A DNA stretch of 64,000 bases, taken from positions 3,410,001 through 3,474,000 of the forward strand of contig NC_062241.1 in the NCBI RefSeq assembly GCF_905475465.1, in the 5' to 3' direction. The notes beneath the pieces were generated by a model. It did not search any database. It had not been told where the DNA came from and saw only the letters and a list, made by a program, of their open reading frames with translations. A program made the position numbers and the translations under genes. The stretch is from Pieris napi. Lineage: Eukaryota > Arthropoda > Insecta > Lepidoptera > Pieridae. Shown here in pieces: positions 47,219 to 59,310 of this stretch (positions are counted from its first letter, which is position 1; each line of letters opens with the position of its first letter).

Positions 47219-50200
47219 TCAAAAATCAAAGGGATAATCATCTTCATTCTCTTCCTGTATTACAGTAAGTTGTTCTGAAGATTGTGGTTTCATTTTGGAG
47301 TGAGATGAAATTGATACTGTACTTGAAGACTTCTGTTCTACCTCACCAGTTCTTGAACTTAATCGTTCTTCATCCAATATTAATATATGTGAGAGATCAT
47401 TCAAGGTGCAATCTATTTTCGATATTGCATTTGAAACTGCATGTTGGAGAGATCTGAAAATTTGTCAACATTAAAATGGTTTTAATTCTATAAAATACAG
47501 GTTTTTCAGAGCTTGTTTTGCTCATTCTGGTGTTCCAAAGGTGTGGGTGCTTGTATCTACCTGTACCTTTCCCCTGAGCTTTTAAAGCATACAGTAGAGG
47601 ATATGATGTAATAGAAATGTTTATAAGATTTGGCAGAGCAGCTCGGCATGCATTCACTAAACTCATAATATAAACCTAAGCTATTCAATAAATTTAGGCC
47701 TTTTCAGTTTCTTTTAGTGGATTTTTACGAAATTTATAAGATGTTATGCCTTAGTAGGCATAGAATTAATTAATAAACAATTCATGTAACGTTAAAATGG
47801 TTGCCACGACACCGGGATCCTTATGAGAGCTAGTGCACTTTGTTTTTAATGAAATTTCTTTTTATTGATAAGGGAGCGTTCAAGTATTACGTCACGCAAT
47901 TTTTGGAGATTATTGACCCTCCCCCCATGTATCGCGCCGTAACGTTTTTCTGTACCCAAGTATAGTAAAATGTTTCGTGACCACTTGGTGACTCTTTATA
48001 CCTAAAAGTTACCATCATGTGGTGTAAAGTACTGAAAAGTTGAAAATAATATTAACAAAAACGCGCAATTCAATCCCACCCCGCATCGTAACGTTTTACA
48101 AAAAGACCCCCCCTCCCCCAAATTCGTTACGTAATACTTGAACGCTCCCTAATGAAGTTTTTTCTTTCTTTCTTTTCAAGCTTAATAGAAACTATTTTTA
48201 CTAAAACTATTTTTCAAACTATAACAAGACAAGGCTACCTACACAATTCTATCAATATTATTTGTCAACTCTTTAGAAAATGTCCGTATTTGGGACAATT
48301 GAGTTCTTAATTTTCGATTGGCATCGTCCATAATAAGTTCGCGACTCGGTTTTTTCGCTCTATCCATAATTCTGGCTGCAACCACTCTCTCCTGATTCAT
48401 TACTTCTATAAGATTCTGTTCTGAATACGCTTGTTCTTCTTCAAGGGATCTGAGGTCGCGGATTGCCTTTGAACAATATTACTATCTGGTTAACTGTTAT
48501 AATATAATAAATAAGAATCTCAATAGAATTACTGACTTTCTGAACTCATAATCTAAAGTAAGGTAAGCACGAAATTGATGATTATTCATGTATTATTATA
48601 ATTCTATTCTGTGGTGAGTCCATTCTCTAATTAAATCGATAATAAGCACGCACTTAATGTTTAATTAGAGATCAAAATAGCTTAAGTGTCAACATTTTTC
48701 CCACCTCTTCTTTTTGCCATTTTAAATCGTCCAACTTGTGTGCGTTTGAATGTATGCGTCGCCTCAATACTGTGTCTACGCGAGCGGACATCGCTTGCGC
48801 AGCATAAGACAGTTGGATCCTCGCTCCTCTAACCTAAGGATTAGGAGGTAGCATAGAAATTGATGAATGCTGTGTTACGAAGAAAAAGGTGATCAGTATT
48901 AATAACTAGAGCATAATACACATGTATATAGAAAACTGCAAGTAAAAAATATGTAATGAAAATGTTTAATTCAAATAATATCACCGAGATACTTTGTTGT
49001 GCCAATTTGTCTTGCACACTTGTTTGGTTTTTTATCTTTGACATAGATAGCTCTAAATCATTGTGTGTATATTGCCTACAACGTCTTATGGTCAAACCCT
49101 TTTCTTTGGAAATAAACTAATTTGCGATTTTCATTAAGTCTCTTGGCTAGATTGAATTCATTATTATGTTAAAAATTTCACCAAGAGATTCCTTATCTAG
49201 AAGGAAATAACAACATCGGTCTCCTCACAGTCTATATAAATAAGCTGTTCTTTTAGTGCAGCATACACCTGCCATTTATATCCTGCGCTATAACATTGAT
49301 TGAACGACAGCAGATGTTTTTTTTACCTTTCCAATAATTCTATTAAATCGGATTAATTTATAAGAACATTAGTGATGTTGTTAACGCCTAGAGCTTTATT
49401 ATTAGCAATCACGAGGATTAAGTTCATTTTCTTTTAAACACAAAGCGAACCTTGACTTGAGACTACTTGTTTATGGTTGTAAGGATTGGTTAGTAATTGT
49501 AAAACCCGCGACTTACCTGTTGTCGTGTGACAATAGAATTACTCAAAGCTCTCAATCCAGCTCTTTTCAAAGTGAGACATCGCTTTTCCCATTTCTTTAT
49601 CGGTAAACCTCTGTAAAAATATGAAAAATTCAGCTTTTTTAATTATATCTGCGGCAGGTGCTACGTAACTAGACAGGTGGACCGCAATTTGATCAGAAAG
49701 GCGAATCTATAGACGTCGAATCGAATCCTCGTCGGACATCTCTACGATTAATTATGGTCAAAGCTGGGTGACGTAACATATATAATTTCTTTCTAAGCTA
49801 CGTCATGCTTCTTACTTTTTCTTTTTCTCTTTCCAATTAGCATCAACAACTGCATCTGAGTAATTTTTATCCACACAGTTTTCGTCCACGCTAATAGCCT
49901 GGTCTTTGACTTGTATATCTTTGTCTATTCTTTTTTTAGTCTTCTCCAAGTTTGCAGTCTGTTGTTCCAGTTCTGGAATAAGGTTTTCAAATTTCTTTTT
50001 TTCTTCCTTTAGGAAATTATATTCCTGCAAAATTAAACATGACATTTATTAAAAGACTTAAAAAAATATTTATGGATGTGGTCTACTATCCGAGTTTTTA
50101 TTTTTTAATCTGGTCGGATTAAATTAAAAAAAAATATTTTCCATATTAAAAAAAGCACTACATTACGCACTTCATCTGATGACTGTTTAGAGAACTGTAG

Positions 50201-51730
50201 GTAAACTACTAGTTCAAACTACTTGTGCGTAGTTTGAACTAAACGAAAGTACGAAAATTGTAATACCCACCGACAAAATCACAATTCTATGTATAAATGG
50301 GAAAATATATTTTTGCCATGTAGCCATTGTTTTAAATAAGTAAAATTCACTTCACATCAATGTAAGTAAAAACCTTAAACTGTGATTGCCAATGGACCCT
50401 CGGCCGCTATTCGTCAGGTAACAAACTTAGTTTCAGTTATATGTTCTTAGCATATATTGAGACCCTACTATATATAGGTATATACTTATTTAAAAGCAAC
50501 CCCATAGTCCGATGGAACAGTATTTTCGGCTATACTGCGATTGAACCCAGTTGGTTTTATAATTTATACCTGCTTGATTGCTTCCTCGACTACATCGCAA
50601 AGAGGATTCATGGCACCAGGCCTTGATGCTTGTTTTGTCTGAATTTCGTCCTTTATACGCTCAACCACTACTCGTAGTGCATTTTCCTCATACTTCAGGG
50701 CTCGAACTGCTTCATCAAGACGTTTCGAGAGATCTTCAAGCACCCATCTCCAGGAGCTGACATCTGAAATTCTAAATTAATCAATGCGGTTATATGTTCA
50801 CCATACTTCACTTTGTTATGTATTGTTATATTTTCCTTTTAGTAGGTAGATGTTGACCGCATCTATGCCTCGTAGTGTCTACATGCAGTCGCCCAAAGGG
50901 TTCGATCATTCGATTGTCTTACGAGGCAAATGGGCAGGCCACCTGATGTTAAGTGATACCGCCGACCATGGACACTCACATTGCCAGAAGGCTCGCAAAT
51001 GCGTTGTCAGCCTTTCAAGAATTCGTACGCTCTCTTAATAATAAATACTTCAGTGTAACAGTGTACTTATCAAAAATATCAATGAAACCGACGTAGTAAC
51101 CAATCTATGCTTCATTACCGACTTCTTACAAGTAGACGTGGGTCTACATTGCTCGCTTGCTTACGAGGTGCTCTATGAATCCTGGAGCCCGAGATTAAAA
51201 AAACGCCAAACAAATTTGTATAGGAATGACATTAGCTCACACTCCGTTCGTAACGCGACAATTTTGTCGGTTACGCCGTAGTGAGTTTCTCTCAAGCCCC
51301 TGGTATCGTTAGATATTCATATTCTGTAAACGGATATACAGTATTGGGACTTATATATAGTGTTAAGACTTTAGATAACGCGGAACATCTGGTCCAAATA
51401 TACAGCCGTCGAGTCAGTCATAGTCTCCTTGTAAAATATTCGCCCCGCAGATTTTCAAAGTAAAATATCACGAATCGATAGAAAAACCACTCGTAAGAAT
51501 AAGTTTTAGGACTCTAAATTCCGCGTCATATAACGTGAGGAGCCCAAATACCTCTCCTGAAGGCATTTCTTATAATGGTACTCGTTGGACTCCCGAGCAA
51601 AGTTTGTGAGCATCACCAGCTCTTGAGAGCCATTTATTCGTTCCACAACCTCCGTGTTCAGCTTATCATTAATACTCCTCATTTTTTCTAACCCACAAGA
51701 ACTCCCCAGACAGGCATCTTCGCAAAACAT
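47219..51730 (-). CDS. Tektin-family axonemal coiled-coil protein
   Basis: Seven reverse-strand exons: 51552-51730, 50570-50756, 49816-50024, 49517-49610, 48705-48833, 48243-48466 and 47219-47453. Phases are 2, 0, 2, 0, 0, 2; the product is 418 aa, the usual tektin size. Nearly all of it is heptad-rich helix. The first half has SSWRWVLEDLSKRLDEAV, a D-V-V-E-E motif and K-D-Q-A-I-S-V-D-E-N-C. The second half has RIMDRAKKPSRELIMDD (298-314), in the place of the tektin RPNVELCRD signature; P, E, L and D are kept. Tektins line axonemal doublet microtubules, in insects mainly in sperm flagella. The weak signature marks a diverged member; which tektin it is was not decided. Exon 2 must use the second of two adjacent AG acceptors to stay in frame. 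The tail from about residue 360 is Ser/Glu-rich and ends DDYPFDF. Confidence 0.82.
47872..48149. mobile_element. PIF/Harbinger-like MITE in the last tektin intron
   Basis: 278 bp, termini GGGAGCGTTCAAGTATTACG and CGTAATACTTGAACGCTCCC, with TAA duplications at 47869-47871 and 48150-48152. Same family as 38077-38325, and its outer repeat resembles that of 14295-14714. Confidence 0.85.
50917..51045 (-). repeat. Non-LTR 3'-end fragment (family A) in tektin intron 1
   Basis: Plus strand: GAGGCAAATGGGCAGGCCAC, CTGATGTTAAGTGATACCGC, CATGGACACTCACATTGCCA, GAAGGCTCGCAAATGCGTTG and TTTCAAGAATTCGTACGCTC. Close to 55013-55240. Confidence 0.72.
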
Positions 51731-54015
51731 AATAAAACTTTAAAAAATCTAAATATTGCTTTAAAAACACACTTTTGTATGTCAAGTTGTCAATCAAAAG
51801 CAACGGGGAATATAAAATGACATCTGAATTTACTTTAATTACAGCATATAAAACTTAAAAAAAAAAACAGTTTTTGACAGCACTTTACTGTCATCATTCC
51901 TTCTAAATATTAAAAAAAAAAAGATATTCAAAAAATATAAGGTTCACAGAGAGTTCGTAGTATTTTTACATATTTATATCAGGCTGTTCAACTATGTACA
52001 ATAAATATGTGTATTATAATATCTAAATTAAACCCACGCAGTTTAGGATTTCTTTTACAATGTCAAATATCATCTCGATATTCAATAAATATTTAATAAC
52101 GCGGCCAATCCAAGCTTGCTAGAAAGGATGCATAACGTCGGAATATGAATAACATATATTAAATTAATTACAGTTATAGACTTTAAAGATAATGCATTTG
52201 ATATTCACTTTAATAGATCACAAAGAGTTAATAATTTTCCTTTTAAAAAACTGCAAGGAGGTAGTTGTTCAAACTTCAAACATATTGTTTATACAGCAGG
52301 TATATACAAATAAAATTGTTTCAAATTTGTTAATAGCTTTAGCTTTTACCGATGACTATCGGACGCATGTCTAGAACAAAAAAATATATATTAACTGAAA
52401 ACAACCCACTCGCATCATAATAAACTATGTAGAAACTGAGGAGGATACTGGTTTTCAAATGATTGAAATAGAATGTGAAATTTACTAATCGAATCGTGTT
52501 AAACTACCGATTCTTAACGGATGGTTAAATTCAGCAATTTGACAAACTCTGAACCTTTATAAAGGAATTGTTTCTGCCCTTTCATCACGCCCCGAAGCCA
52601 CAATTTAGCGAACTATGCAAAACTGTTGCTCTCATAAGACAAAGCTCTTGTTTATGTATATATTTATGTAGGTTTTTTATTGATATTTTATTAGTTAAAA
52701 GTCATTTATTTATTCAGAAGATTTACAGCACAATACAGAAATACATATATATATATGTATAACATTAACAACAGAGGCCAATTAAAAATCTTCACATATT
52801 ATAGTAAACCACATTTTTAAGATGTTCATGCAGCAAGACGGACGTTTGGATAAGCTTTTACATTTTTGTTTATATATATTATTATTTATATATTTACTTT
52901 TTAATTTTAGTTTTCATGTTTATGAGTTTTTTGTTCGGGTTGCTTGTTAGAGATAAGGCCGCCCGTTGCCTAATAACGTATGTAATAAATAAATAAACTT
53001 TCTAAATAATTAGAACGCTATTGTATTATGTGTATTACAGGGTATTAATTATTTATTCAAAGCTGTCGAGGTAATCAAAAAAGACCCAAACCAAAAATAA
53101 GTCTGTCAAACGTAGTTCACCGACACCCTCTCGAACCAATTAACTATAAGCTTTATTTCCTAGAACAAATTCATATAAATACCATCTTATCTCCTATTAC
53201 ACTAAGACCATAAAATAATGTATTTCAACGAACTAGAAATTTTATAATGTAGTAGTAAAACGATTGAGAGGATTACCCCACGACTCGAACAATAACGGTG
53301 AAGCTTGCAGGTATTCGAATCCCCTAAATGCGCGCATTGTTTGGTCCCTCAAATTCGAAACTAGTACGGACGCGGAGCACGAAGAATTTTGGGCCTACTG
53401 CCAGTGGTTAAAAACATTTTTTTTATAAGTACGAATATTAAAAACGTTAGTTTAGAATTTGAGTTAGCTTTGTAAATAAGATCATCGACTTAATATAGGT
53501 AAGTACCCAAGGATAGCTTTTTACCCGACTGCGCCAGAAGGAGGGTTATGTTTTTCGAGTGTATGTATGTATAATTCTTTGGCACGCTCTGCAGCCTGAA
53601 CGGCTTGATAGATTTTCGCTTGAGAGGTGTCGTTAGATTCGTATATACTGTGATAGTGACACTGGGTATATCATAACAGCAAATAAATTCAACGACCAAA
53701 CACACAAACTTAACCTCAAAAACGAAACTACACACGAGCGTATCCCAGCACGGAATGTTCTTTTTTTTCAGGGTTAAAAAAAAAGAATTACTACTAATAA
53801 CAAAACAAACCAAATTACATGTGCACCACCTCAAGTCTTTATGGTTATGACTACAAGGTTTACAATCTCTGAATACGGCGGTCACTGCATCTGTGTGAGC
53901 GCAACGGCAATATGTTTATGCGCGAGCGACAAAGACATAAGATGAGGTCACGTCAGTCGTGTTTCAACGGTGGTGTGAACATCACGCTACTAGTTTGTGC
54001 GAATATTTTTTCATT
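51731..54015. other. Intergenic DNA between the tektin gene and the gag ORF
   Basis: AT-rich. At about 52830-53005 a likely non-LTR 3' tail reads GTTCGGGTTGCTTGTTAGAG and ATAAGGCCGCCCGTTGCCTA and ends in (AATA)n. Open frames here, including one at 53490-53885 on the reverse strand, have no recognisable content. Confidence 0.4.
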
Positions 54016-54660
54016 ATGTCAACACCAACGGAGCTGTACATCTACAAAAATTCTTTAGAAGAAAATGACAACGCTTTTATGATTCGTATTCCCAATTTTT
54101 GGAAAGACAACGCGGTCACCTGGTTTTCTAATTTCGAAGCTTTGACGAGTAATTTGATTCGCACAGATGAGGAACAAGCAGAAGATGTTATTTCTCAATT
54201 GGATTTAGTTGATAAAGCATTGGTGAGTGATATTACTGAGTTTCCGCCTTTGAATGGTTTCTACGATGCGCTAAAAAAACGACTCGTGAGTCTTTATAAA
54301 GATTCCGATTCGAAATCACGAGCTTTGTTAGTCGTGTGGTCGTCAGAAAGTTATAAACAATCGCGCATTGCTGTTTTTGATGAACTATTAAAGTCAGATG
54401 AGACAATTAAATCTTATATGAATGTGCTCTCCATAGCAGAACAATTTACTAAATCTTTCAGTTCGATAATACAAGCTACTAAAGAATTAAAATCTTTATG
54501 TGTTTCTCAAACATCGGACCATGTGCAAAATGACCACAATTTAAATAAAAAATCGAAGGCGAAGAAAACAAAAAAGGTTCCTCTACCATTGTGTTATTAC
54601 CATGAGACATTCGGAAGTGAAGCTAGGAATTGTGCCCCACCATGTGGGTTCTATGACTAA
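54016..54660 (+). CDS. Isolated gypsy-type retrotransposon gag-like protein
   Basis: 214 aa from the ATG at 54016. The N-terminal half carries the gypsy gag pattern IPNFWKDNAVTWFSNFEA, then V-I-S-Q-L-D, then YDALKKRLVSLYKDSDSKSR. A Lys-rich stretch (KKSKAKKTKKVP) is followed by a Cys/His motif CYYHETFGSEARNCAPPC near residues 193-210, as at the end of insect Ty3/gypsy gag proteins. There is no polymerase ORF downstream, and no flanking LTR was found. The ORF is unbroken and a poly(A) signal AATAAA lies 94 nt after the stop (54754-54759). It is either a recent solo remnant or a gag gene taken over by the host. It is shorter than full gypsy gag. Confidence 0.7.
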   Translation: MSTPTELYIYKNSLEENDNAFMIRIPNFWKDNAVTWFSNFEALTSNLIRTDEEQAEDVISQLDLVDKALVSDITEFPPLNGFYDALKKRLVSLYKDSDSKSRALLVVWSSESYKQSRIAVFDELLKSDETIKSYMNVLSIAEQFTKSFSSIIQATKELKSLCVSQTSDHVQNDHNLNKKSKAKKTKKVPLPLCYYHETFGSEARNCAPPCGFYD

Positions 54661-54815
54661 TAACAAAATTACAAGAACATTGTCTTTTGTGATGTATTTT
54701 CTTTGTAAAATGTGACATTCATTTATGCTGAAATAACGATTTGATTGTGATTCAATAAAAAAGTAATATGCTTGTATAATATTTTATTTATAATTTCTGT
54801 AGTTAATGAAAATTT

Positions 54816-54905
54816 TCAAAAGGCCGACAATGAACTTGGCTTATAAGTCTTGCTGGTCTTGGCAGCTGCCGGTCTGTTTGCCCCCGTTCTATAAAAACAT
54901 GTTAA
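54816..54905 (+). repeat. Non-LTR 3'-end fragment (family A), short
   Basis: AAAAGGCCGACAATGAACTT and GGTCTGTTTGCCCCCGTTCT match the right part of the family A 3' end. Degraded. Confidence 0.4.
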
Positions 54906-55012
54906 ACAACTACCAAAAACCTACATAAATGTTGTATAGTAACCGGCTTTTAGGTACATGGATACAATTGTTTTTTAATGTCGATTTTATACTTTAAAAC
55001 CGATAGTCCTTT

Positions 55013-55240
55013 TTATGTATTAGGAGGCAAACGGGAGGGAGGCTCACCTGATGTTAAGTGATACCGCCGCCCATGGACACTCACAATGCCAGAAGGCTCG
55101 CAAGTGCATTGCCGGCCTTTCAAGAATTGGTACGCTCTTTTCTTGAAGGACCCTAAGTCGAATTGGTTCGGAAATACTTCTGTGGGCAGATGGTTCCACG
55201 TAGTGGTGGTGCGCGGCAAAAACTGCCTCATAAAACGCTC
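55013..55240 (-). repeat. Non-LTR reverse-transcriptase 3' end (family A), best copy
   Basis: The reverse strand encodes RQFLPRTTTTWNHLPTEVFP followed by N-Q-F-D-L-G-S-F-K-K-R-A-Y-Q-F-L-K-G-R-Q, the C-terminal LP-x-x-W-N-x-LP...FKKRAY motif of a lepidopteran non-LTR polymerase. 5'-truncated. This copy defines what the other family A fragments derive from. Confidence 0.8.
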
Positions 55241-56039
55241 AGACGTAAAGAAGGGAAGTAGTGCTCACGCAGTATATAACCTGGAGTGAATCTAAATGAA
55301 AGTGAGTAAGTTTGAACCCAAAAAGGGTTCGATTCTCGGCATAGCAATTATTATTTGGAGTTCATAGGCACACAAGTTCATCCATAAAGATTATTAAGGA
55401 AACTGTTGCGGAAATTCTACACCATACCCGAGTGTACTTCAAATAAGCTTCGACTATAAGAATTCAACTTTTTGATACAAAAGTAAATTCGTTGATTGGA
55501 AACTCTCCTAAAAGTTTATTTTGTAAGTTTAGATTCGGCAATATAAGTTATTGCAAGGTAAAGTAGTTTTTGTATTTTAAATCTATATACAAAAACAAAC
55601 TTTTTACAATATAACGGATAGTTTAGAAAGAGCCTTTGCGATATGTACTAGTGTTGACGTTTCGACAACCATTTAGTTTCACCAAAGGTTTAACACACGA
55701 AATTTGGTGTGCACTGAAGTTTCGCTTGCATTCATTAGGACGTAGCATGATCCTAGCTACTAAGATTAGCGCATTCAAACAAACTTTTAATATAATATGT
55801 TTAATCACGTGGCATACTTTAAACTGTTGGTATAAGTGCCTACCTATATCGGTATAATACAATTAAAACCTGCTACTCTGTAACTTCGATACCGATCTCG
55901 GTTTTTGTATGCAAGTTCGATATTGTTATTTCAATACCCGTAGCGCTAATGTAGTCTTAGGATCGCGCGGTATATAACTCGATGGGACTATGTGATTAGC
56001 ACAAAACAAACAACAGTCATTTCAAGTTATGTTCTCGTA
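55241..56039. other. Intergenic DNA
   Basis: Nothing recognised; overlapping opposite-strand ORFs at 55623-55862 have no coding support. Confidence 0.4.
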
Positions 56040-56513
56040 TATAGTAAACTAGCCGTTTCGCGCCCGCTTTGCTGGACGAATTAAAATAAATTTTATGTTT
56101 CATTATTTTATTTTTTTTCATATTTTTATTATTCTTCTTTTTAACTTCCCGCTAAGAAAATTGAAATGTTTCGAAAATCGAGTTTTTAACAGATGTTGAC
56201 GTTTAGAGGTTCTAGGAAGCCTCCCCGAATGTTTCCGCGGTGAAGTCCGTATGGATAAATTTTCATAAAAGTAAAACAGCAATAAAAAAATGAAGGATCG
56301 TTGGAATTTAAAAAATAAATAGCCATAAACCATCTAGGATCATTTCGCATCGAATGGTGGTAGTTTCATGTCGATACGATCAGTGGTTTAGGCGAGATTG
56401 AGCCTCAAACGAAGACCATTTTCATTATATATATATAGATGTCGATACGATCAGTGGTTTAGGCGTGATTGAGCCTCAAACGAAGACCATTTTCATTATA
56501 TATATATATAGAT
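56040..56513 (-). mobile_element. Helitron-like non-autonomous repeat, copy 2, with tandem end duplication
   Basis: Reverse-strand copy of 41880-42245 (plus strand ACTAGCCGTTTCGCGCCCGC, TTAACAGATGTTGACGTTTA, GAATGTTTCCGCGGTGAAGT). Its 5' end is present twice in tandem, 56370-56440 and 56441-56513, each GTCGATACGATCAGTGGTTT ... GAAGACCATTTTCATTATAT plus a TA run. Confidence 0.65.
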
Positions 56514-59250
56514 TTATGAATCTGCAGAGTAGCGTCTAGGCGTGTGACTCACTGACAGACTCTGACTCACTCTCGGATTCAAAGTATTAAGTGCTAAAGG
56601 TTCCCTTATGTCAAATCTATTACGTTTTTGACATAGTTAGCGCTAAATTTCGAGTCTAAATTTTTCCCTCAGCCCTTAGAGCGCTCGTTCGTCGAATGTA
56701 ATGCATATTTCTATCGCAATTAATATCGTGTGAGAACCGGCAAACCGATGAAATACTGCGAGATTTTTTAATGATTGTCTATCCAGGCAAGAAAAGGCCT
56801 ATAAAAAATTGTGCCTTACCTTCAAATCAGGTTTAAAATGTTATAAGGAAATTCGAGAGTAATCATATAATATTTCCTGATAATTATCCAAGAAATACAG
56901 TAAGCTAACAAGAAGGTACAGTCTACAGTAAGGGTTGCGTCGAAGCCTTAGGAAGTACACTTTCCACTATTGAAAGTATACGGTTACACAAGAGTTAATA
57001 ATAAACTTCTATAGTTAAGTAGTTTATTCTACATTGAACTCGTATTTTTAAGTATTTTTGAGATACATAAGAATGTGAAGGAAGAGGTTTTTATGGCTAG
57101 AGTTTCTCAACTAACTAACTACATTTTTTCAAATTATTTGAAATCAAAATAGCCTTTGTTACTTATAATAATAATAATATAGCGTATTACAATTATCTAT
57201 ATTAATAAAAAACGAATATGCTATGTATATGTTTTTAGCGCAAAATATAAAGACCGCTGTACCAACTCGAGTAACTTTTTTTATGTATTGATTTGTTTAG
57301 TACTCAGATTTTTATTCCGGAAAAACGAACAGTATCTTTGTGGTAGTTTATAATTGTGAAAAAAAAGGAAATGGAAAATGTTCCATATGTTGGTATATAG
57401 CTTTTTAAAAAGGTAGGCTTAATACTTAGATATATAAAGGCAAAACGAAATTCGCATACAAAACTTTCTTATTTATAATATTAGATTATAAATAGTGAAA
57501 TATAAATTAAACCAATTTATTTGAAATATAAACTTTTTAATATTTTTGATATTGTAAGCTCTTTAGTTCTTTTTTCATAAAATATGAATTAGTTCTTCAT
57601 TAATAATACGGGTTAATATTTTAAATATCCCTAACAGATTAAAATTTATATATGAAGATGGCGTTCTCGGCGTTTTTGACGCTGCACTTATTGTTAAGTA
57701 CTGACAGTAATTCATATTGAATATATTGTTTTGTTAATATTCGGCATTAATGGTACTCTATCTTACGTGCCGGACATAGGTCATAGACCAGAGATAACAT
57801 TATTTGGAACTAAATAATTTTGATACTAGAAATAATGTCAGTAGACTCGCAAACATGCTAGTACACTTGTGTCCACATAGTCAGAGATATTTATACAGAA
57901 TTTTTCCCAGAATTCGTAACAAAGACATAGAATTTACAAGTGGGGTAAGTCAATCAATATGTTAAAGCGCAGATATATATTTATATATGTATGGCACATA
58001 TAAATGTGATTTGTGCTTAAATTCTAAACATAATTGCTCTTACACTTTTGTTATGATAACTTCTTAATAAGTTAAGATATATTTGGTTGTAATTATAATA
58101 CGTATAACAACTAAATATCGTAAAGTGTTACGTGTAATAAATATTTATTTTTATATAAAAAGAAAATGTTAAGTTATATAATATAGTTCTTCATCAATAG
58201 GTATTTTTTCAATATAACTGTGACATTAGAAGTTACCAGAAGACCTTGTTCTGGCAACCAACGTTGATAAGTTGGAACGAAACAAAAAATCTTACGGATT
58301 TATAAATATAACGTTTATAAATATTTATAAAGAAATTATTTATTTTTATTATGCAATAGAGTGATAAATGTGTGAATGAATGAAAAATATAGAGTATTAA
58401 GACGGCGCGATCGTGCTATACAGTTGTGATACATAACTTGAGTGTTTATTACCTCAGTAACGTAAAAACTGCCCCAGAGCGATCGTTAGCTTGCAATTCC
58501 TGTTTGTAATAGCTTCTAATTACTATTGTTTAGTAATAAATTGTGAAGTGAGGTCATTTATGTGAGAGGATTATTTATTTTTCTGTAAGTAAAATTTAAG
58601 AATTTGATATAAATAAAATATACGTAATAATACTATGAACATTTAAATAAAATTTGAATTTTATTTAACTGATTTGATGTGGATGAAATCACGAAATACT
58701 ATGATTTCTTTGTTAACGTTACAATGTTAATTAAGATATTTTAAGGACAATTTTAGTGAAACTTGAGGAAAAACTTGGGGAAATTTTGAAGTAAATAGAA
58801 CAAAACGACAAATGCCTAACAGCTTATTGTCAAAAGAAAACAAGTAATTAGGTCATCCATATCTTTGGTCATCAACCAAATTGTAGCTTTCTTATAGAAT
58901 TTAATTTAATTCTGTTAAATTACAAGGACTTTTTGTAATACAAAGATAAATAACGAGTATTAATTTTATTATAAATTTCTTATAAATAACATTCATTCAT
59001 TTATACTTTCTAAATAAAATGGATCTGTTCCTAATTGAAACAAAATTTATTATTATTTTCTTTCAATGATCATTTAACCTACGAATAAGGTGGATAGAAG
59101 CGCCATAAAGCAATAAAATTTGAATTTTTTAACCGACTTCAAAAAAGTCGAAGGAGGGTATTAACTCGACGTGTAATTTTTTGCGTCTATATTTCAATTA
59201 TGGCATAAAAATTTCATGAACAAATGCACATTTGTTTGTATATTTTGCAG
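56514..59250. other. AT-rich intergenic or 5'-intronic DNA
   Basis: No exon recognised. A dispersed-repeat leader, TTTTTTAACCGACTTCAAAA and AAGTCGAAGGAGGGTATTAA, lies near 59127-59165. If the exon at 59251 is real, a 5' UTR exon may end at about 58582 (TTTTTCT|GTAAGTAAA). Confidence 0.35.
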
Positions 59251-59310
59251 ATACAATGTCAGCGCCTAAAGCCATTCTAATGCTTGTGCTGTTATCCTTT
59301 ATCTATAAAT
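59251..59310 (+). CDS. Candidate signal-peptide exon of an unidentified secreted protein
   Basis: A strong acceptor (TATTTTGCAG) is followed by ATACA, an ATG at 59256, and codons for MSAPKAILMLVLLSFIYK before a consensus donor GTGAGT at 59311. The 18 residues look like a secretion signal (short basic start, hydrophobic core). The donor leaves phase 1. No further exon was recognised before the window ends, so the gene would have to continue beyond 64000 or be a chance match. Confidence 0.4.

Noticed and set aside
50757..50764. First AG (TTTCAG) as acceptor of tektin exon 2
   Set aside because: Using it breaks the frame with exon 1; the next AG, 8 nt further on, restores it.
53490..53885. 131-residue reverse ORF next to the gag gene
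   Set aside because: Low-complexity composition, no family resemblance, no promoter or poly(A) context.
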